NCBI RefSeq assembly: GCF_021606685.1 | Contig: NZ_WKCB01000001.1 | Location: forward strand, 1 to 64,000 | Direction of reading: 5' to 3' | DNA from: Pseudomonas syringae | GTDB lineage: Bacteria > Pseudomonadota > Gammaproteobacteria > Pseudomonadales > Pseudomonadaceae | Length of the DNA stretch: 64,000 bases | Part shown: positions 61,347 to 64,000 of the stretch, in pieces | Position numbering within the stretch: the stretch's first letter is position 1 | Layout of the letters: each line of letters begins with the position of its first letter | Program-made: the position numbers and the translations under genes | Notes under the pieces: model-generated | Database searches by the model: none | What the model was told of the DNA's origin: nothing | The model's input: the letters and a program-made list of their open reading frames with translations, nothing else

Positions 61347-61556
61347 ATGCCAAAGGAATACTCGTTGTCGGATGTGCTGGAAAGGATGTACCAAAATCAG
61401 CTCGCTCTCGAAGCTGCGCTCATGGAGTTGACCCTCCAAGTGGAAGCCCAGGGACATGCGAAAGTGGGCGACAACGTCCGTGGTGCGCTTTACACAATTG
61501 GTGAGAACGCTGGTCATATCAAACAGGGGCTGGCCCGGCTCAAAAAACTCCCATGA
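61347..61556 (+). CDS. Small hypothetical protein, first gene of a coupled pair
   Basis: 69 residues, strong GGAGG ribosome-binding site 8 bases upstream. Helical, soluble, no recognised family; resembles small coiled adaptor-like proteins (LALEAALMELTLQVEAQG). Its stop overlaps the next start (ATGA). Confidence 0.65.
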   Translation: MPKEYSLSDVLERMYQNQLALEAALMELTLQVEAQGHAKVGDNVRGALYTIGENAGHIKQGLARLKKLP

Positions 61557-62029
61557 CCCAGCCGCTTTTCGATTTTGATCTCAAACGCGTTTCCCGCACG
61601 CACTACATCACTGGCAAGGCGGCGATCAACTTTCCGCACGCTGGGAGTACAACTGGCGGTTGGCATTTTCTGTCGTACTTCAACAGAGATACGAGCGTGG
61701 CAAAAGTGTCGCTTGCAGGTATTCATTATCCTGATACCACCGACTTCTTTGGTGACGCTGGAATATGCGACGTTACCGACCAGTTGGCGAAGCTAGGCTG
61801 GGCATCAGAAGGCAAACGCTTCTTCATGGCCGATCATTACCGAGCGGCTTCCGACATGATCGTTAAGTGGACTCTAAGCGATTCTAAGCACAGCAATGTC
61901 GAGATGGCTGAGTGGTTTCCCTCGCTAGAGGACAGACAAATGCTCTTCACGCTTCTGGGAACCGGAAAACAGAAACTTCTCGATATGGGCAGACTGCAAA
62001 AACTTGAAGGTTGGATCAGCTCACAGTAA
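61553..62029 (+). CDS. Hypothetical protein, second gene of a coupled pair
   Basis: 158 residues, soluble, no signal peptide. N-terminus FDFDLKRVSRTHYITGKAAI, Trp/Phe-rich throughout. No family recognised. Four-base overlap with the 69-residue gene upstream implies coupled translation and probably joint function. Confidence 0.65.
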   Translation: MTQPLFDFDLKRVSRTHYITGKAAINFPHAGSTTGGWHFLSYFNRDTSVAKVSLAGIHYPDTTDFFGDAGICDVTDQLAKLGWASEGKRFFMADHYRAASDMIVKWTLSDSKHSNVEMAEWFPSLEDRQMLFTLLGTGKQKLLDMGRLQKLEGWISSQ

Positions 62030-62078
62030 GCCCAACTTAGCAGGAAGTGTCACCAGGTTGGAGACACCTCCAACTCGT

Positions 62079-62342
62079 TCAGCGACGAAAAATGCGGTTG
62101 ATCAGGATCAGCGCTGCAGCACCTATCGCGAGTGCAGTGACTGGTTTTTCTTTAACGAACGTGAATACGCTATCCAGTGTATCGCCGTAGGTTTTAGTCA
62201 GTTGTCCAGCTGCTTGATGCCCAGCACCTTCAGCTTCCATCTTCGAATCACCAATCAGCTTCCCGACCGCGCTCTGCGCCTTGCCGGCCAGCTTTTCTGC
62301 TACACCTTCTATGATTGAGGGCTGGCAACCGGATAACGTCAT
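62079..62342 (-). pseudogene. Damaged CsbD-like paralogue of 54483-54731
   Basis: Residues from EGVAEKLAGKAQSAVGKLIG to the end match the intact CsbD-like protein at 54483 closely, including the anchor (ALAIGAAALILINRIFRR). Relative to that gene, about 15 bases carrying the native start codon are deleted (a TTCT repeat borders the deletion). A substitute ATG at 62342 would add MTLSGCQPSII, so a protein of 87 residues is possible. Called damaged, not certainly silent. Confidence 0.7.
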
Positions 62343-62550
62343 GACTGCAAACGAAGATTTGATTACTTGGAACACTCGCTGGCGTCTTGCTGGCGGCATT
62401 GTGTCCTGCAAGACATGCCATTCCCAGCAGCCTGAGACTCAACGAGGGAACGCTTTTGAGCACCTTCCGGGTTCTGGTTATGCTGGGCAGCACTGCACGC
62501 CGTGGGATGACCTAGACGTGATCTGCCAGAGCTTCAAACAAGACAAATAA
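62341..62550 (+). CDS. Small Cys-containing hypothetical protein
   Basis: 69 residues from ATG at 62341. CKTCHSQQ and HCTPWDDL could bind zinc. Short proteins with this layout (DLITWNTRW, then CxxC, then HCTPWDDLDVIC) look familiar from Pseudomonas, but I cannot name a family. Its start codon overlaps, antisense, the substitute start of the damaged CsbD frame. Confidence 0.6.
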   Translation: MTANEDLITWNTRWRLAGGIVSCKTCHSQQPETQRGNAFEHLPGSGYAGQHCTPWDDLDVICQSFKQDK

Positions 62551-62590
62551 CCTGGAGGCTGGCTATTGACGACCGCTCGTCAGTAGCGCC

Positions 62591-62621
62591 AAAAAAAGAG
62601 GCGCTCCTGGGAGCGCCTCTC
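62591..62621 (-). terminator. Rho-independent terminator (minus strand)
   Basis: A GC-rich hairpin (GAGGCGCTC / GAGCGCCTC) is followed on the minus strand by seven T. The nearest minus-strand gene upstream is the VOC gene about 290 bases away; it may also mark the end of plus-strand transcription from 62550. Confidence 0.8.
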
Positions 62622-62912
62622 TATTCACTTTACTGCTCGCCAACCGGATTTGAATCGGCTAACTCCGTCCAGCAGATCATGATGTGTTTAACCACAAGTG
62701 ATTAGCCATGAGCGGAGCTTTACCTAAACCCCAAAAAAACGAAGCGAAAGCGACATCCTTGTCGCCCAAGTGTAAGCGTCCGGTTAAGGCACGTTGCGAT
62801 GAGTAAGCGCCGGGCCAACACCTCTTCTGAATCCAAACCTCGACGAATCACACGCCAGAGCCCCCGCATTGGGATCAGAACGAGATGTTGGCTGAATGGT
62901 TAGGTCAATACA
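62622..62912. other. Intergenic stretch without recognised genes
   Basis: About 290 bases; a T-arm-like string (reverse complement GATTCAAATCC near 62645) is present but no tRNA can be folded. No supportable gene. Confidence 0.5.
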
Positions 62913-63569
62913 TCACCAGTTCAGAACCATGGGCAATCCTGGACGGAAATCTTGTGTCTGGCCACTTGCGCCATGATCGATTTCCAATACGACCAGATGC
63001 TCATCACCATGAACAATTTCAAATCCTTTCAGCTGGTTTGCGCAATTTGCAGGGGTAGAAAAAGCTTGGCTGTTGGGAGTGGTAACTCGCACAGATGTAA
63101 TTTCGCGAAAGCCGCTGGAATGTTCAAACGGCTGCGCTCGCTCAACCGGAGCCTCATCTGGTCTCTTGGCAAACGAAAGAAAAAACCACATCGGTTCGGA
63201 TATAGGCGCATATCCCACTTCGACTTTCAGGGCAGTTGGCAGGTAGACAGGTCGATACTCCCAAACTGGAAATATTGGCTTCTCCCCTACGGTGGACGGT
63301 CTGAAGCAAACTCCAAAGGGCGCGGCGATTCCATCTGCGCACTTGAGGCGGTCAAAGAGTTGGGTTGGCGCTGTTAACTGACTTTGAGCTTCTGATTCAT
63401 CGGTGAGATGTAAAAGCTCGATGAAAGAATTTCGGAAGAAGAACCTTCTATTCGCAGTGCCTTGGCCCGGATGTACATTTGGCGTCCCTTCAACGAGCCC
63501 TAGGGCTTTCAGTGCGTCAGCGCCTCGACCGTCATCATTTACACAAATAAAAATGTGATCTATTTCCAT
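62913..63569 (-). CDS. VOC/glyoxalase-like domain protein
   Basis: 218 residues. The N-terminus MEIDHIFICVNDDGRGADAL and FFFRNSFIELLHLTDESE have the form of a glyoxalase-like VOC domain. Possibly a ring-cleaving, lyase or binding role; substrate unknown. An AAGGA ribosome-binding site precedes the ATG. It begins 12 bases from an IS66 remnant. Confidence 0.78.
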   Translation of the reverse strand: MEIDHIFICVNDDGRGADALKALGLVEGTPNVHPGQGTANRRFFFRNSFIELLHLTDESEAQSQLTAPTQLFDRLKCADGIAAPFGVCFRPSTVGEKPIFPVWEYRPVYLPTALKVEVGYAPISEPMWFFLSFAKRPDEAPVERAQPFEHSSGFREITSVRVTTPNSQAFSTPANCANQLKGFEIVHGDEHLVVLEIDHGASGQTQDFRPGLPMVLNW

Positions 63570-63581
63570 CGTTAATTTCCT

Positions 63582-63735
63582 TCAATCCTGTGATTTGATT
63601 GCCCAATTAGTCGGCAACAGGTCAGTAACTTCGCTCGCCCGCTGCGTCGGCAGGCGAGTCAAAACGTCCTTCAGATAGATATATGGATCGTGCCCGTTCA
63701 TGCGTGCCGACTGGATCAAGCTCATGACCCCGGCA
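63582..63735 (-). pseudogene. Second IS66-family transposase remnant (extreme C-terminus)
   Basis: About 50 codons translate to the end of an IS66 transposase (SLIQSARMNGHDPYIYL, DVLTRLPTQRASEVTDLL), similar but not identical to the remnant at 58573. Everything upstream of it is lost. Confidence 0.85.
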
Positions 63736-64000
63736 AATCTGGCGCAGCTGTTTGGGGTTTATTGCAGCGCGCTGAGCGTCAATGCCGGCGCCCTAACAGG
63801 AATCTACCCAGTGCCGGTGATTGCACCTGGGAGCTAGGCCGTCGGCAGACAAGCTGTTCCGTTTTATGTGAGGTCATGATGCTAATTCAGCGGGCTAATC
63901 TTGATGTCGCAAGAGAACCTCGCTCGCTACCGGGACGGCCAAGAGTTCCGCCCCTGAATCGTATAACCTTACTGCTCGCTTCGGGGCAGTCTCATCCGGC
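63736..64000. other. Window end, no recognised gene
   Basis: About 265 bases with no open frame or repeat that I can support. Possibly decayed mobile-element sequence beside the IS66 remnant. Confidence 0.5.

Noticed and set aside
61304..61504. Open frame of 66 codons overlapping the 69-residue gene
   Set aside because: The alternative frame at 61347 has a strong ribosome-binding site and couples to the next gene.
62630..62730. tRNA-like T-arm string on the minus strand near 62645
   Set aside because: Acceptor and anticodon stems cannot be paired; no cloverleaf could be drawn.

Overview
The window (64 kb, GC-rich, REP/REPIN repeats of the GTGGGAGGGGGCTTGCTCCC type) looks like a chromosome of the Pseudomonas fluorescens group. 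About 37 kb is a pyoverdine siderophore locus, followed by an unusual isoprenoid-precursor gene cluster, the NAD salvage/synthesis locus, and then a patchwork accessory region with insertion-sequence remnants.

Region 1 (1-11,040): periplasmic pyoverdine maturation and export/import. pvdP (tyrosinase, minus strand) diverges from pvdM-pvdN-pvdO (plus strand). pvdF (formyltransferase, minus strand) diverges from pvdE (ABC exporter), which is followed by fpvA (TonB-dependent receptor). Each divergent promoter region carries two back-to-back iron-starvation boxes (TAAAT-N16-CGT) for the sigma factor PvdS. Between pvdO and pvdF lies a rearranged tandem duplication that carries two REPINs.

Region 2 (11,058-37,283, minus strand): three peptide synthetase genes, transcribed in the order pvdI, pvdJ, pvdD, almost without gaps. 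Together they encode seven modules: Ser(E), Lys-like, hydroxyornithine-like, Lys-like, hydroxyornithine-like(E), an unrecognised residue, and Ser with a terminal thioesterase. The chromophore synthetase (pvdL), pvdA, pvdH and pvdS are not in the window.

Region 3 (37,300-46,510): a hicAB toxin-antitoxin pair, then a partial second MEP pathway: dxr on one strand, and orf145-dxs-ispH-ispG overlapping or closely packed on the other. IspG is of the long type usual in beta-proteobacteria and IspH looks alpha-proteobacterial in type, so the set appears to be horizontally acquired. An MFS and a MATE efflux transporter follow on the minus strand.

Region 4 (46,593-48,854): nadE, a REPIN, and a pncB gene that has lost its 5' half. 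The remaining 3' half is joined in frame to a fragment of a PD-(D/E)XK nuclease-like protein. This is an island boundary.

Region 5 (48,855-64,000): accessory DNA with mixed composition: small hypothetical genes, a DUF1206 membrane protein, an XRE regulator, a histidine phosphatase fused to an extra C-terminal domain, CsbD stress proteins (one duplicated and damaged), a GAF histidine kinase, AraC plus EamA transporter, LysR plus alpha/beta hydrolase, and a VOC protein. Three copies of an ~80-95 bp intergenic repeat and two IS66 transposase remnants punctuate it. No rRNA, tRNA or CRISPR array was found.
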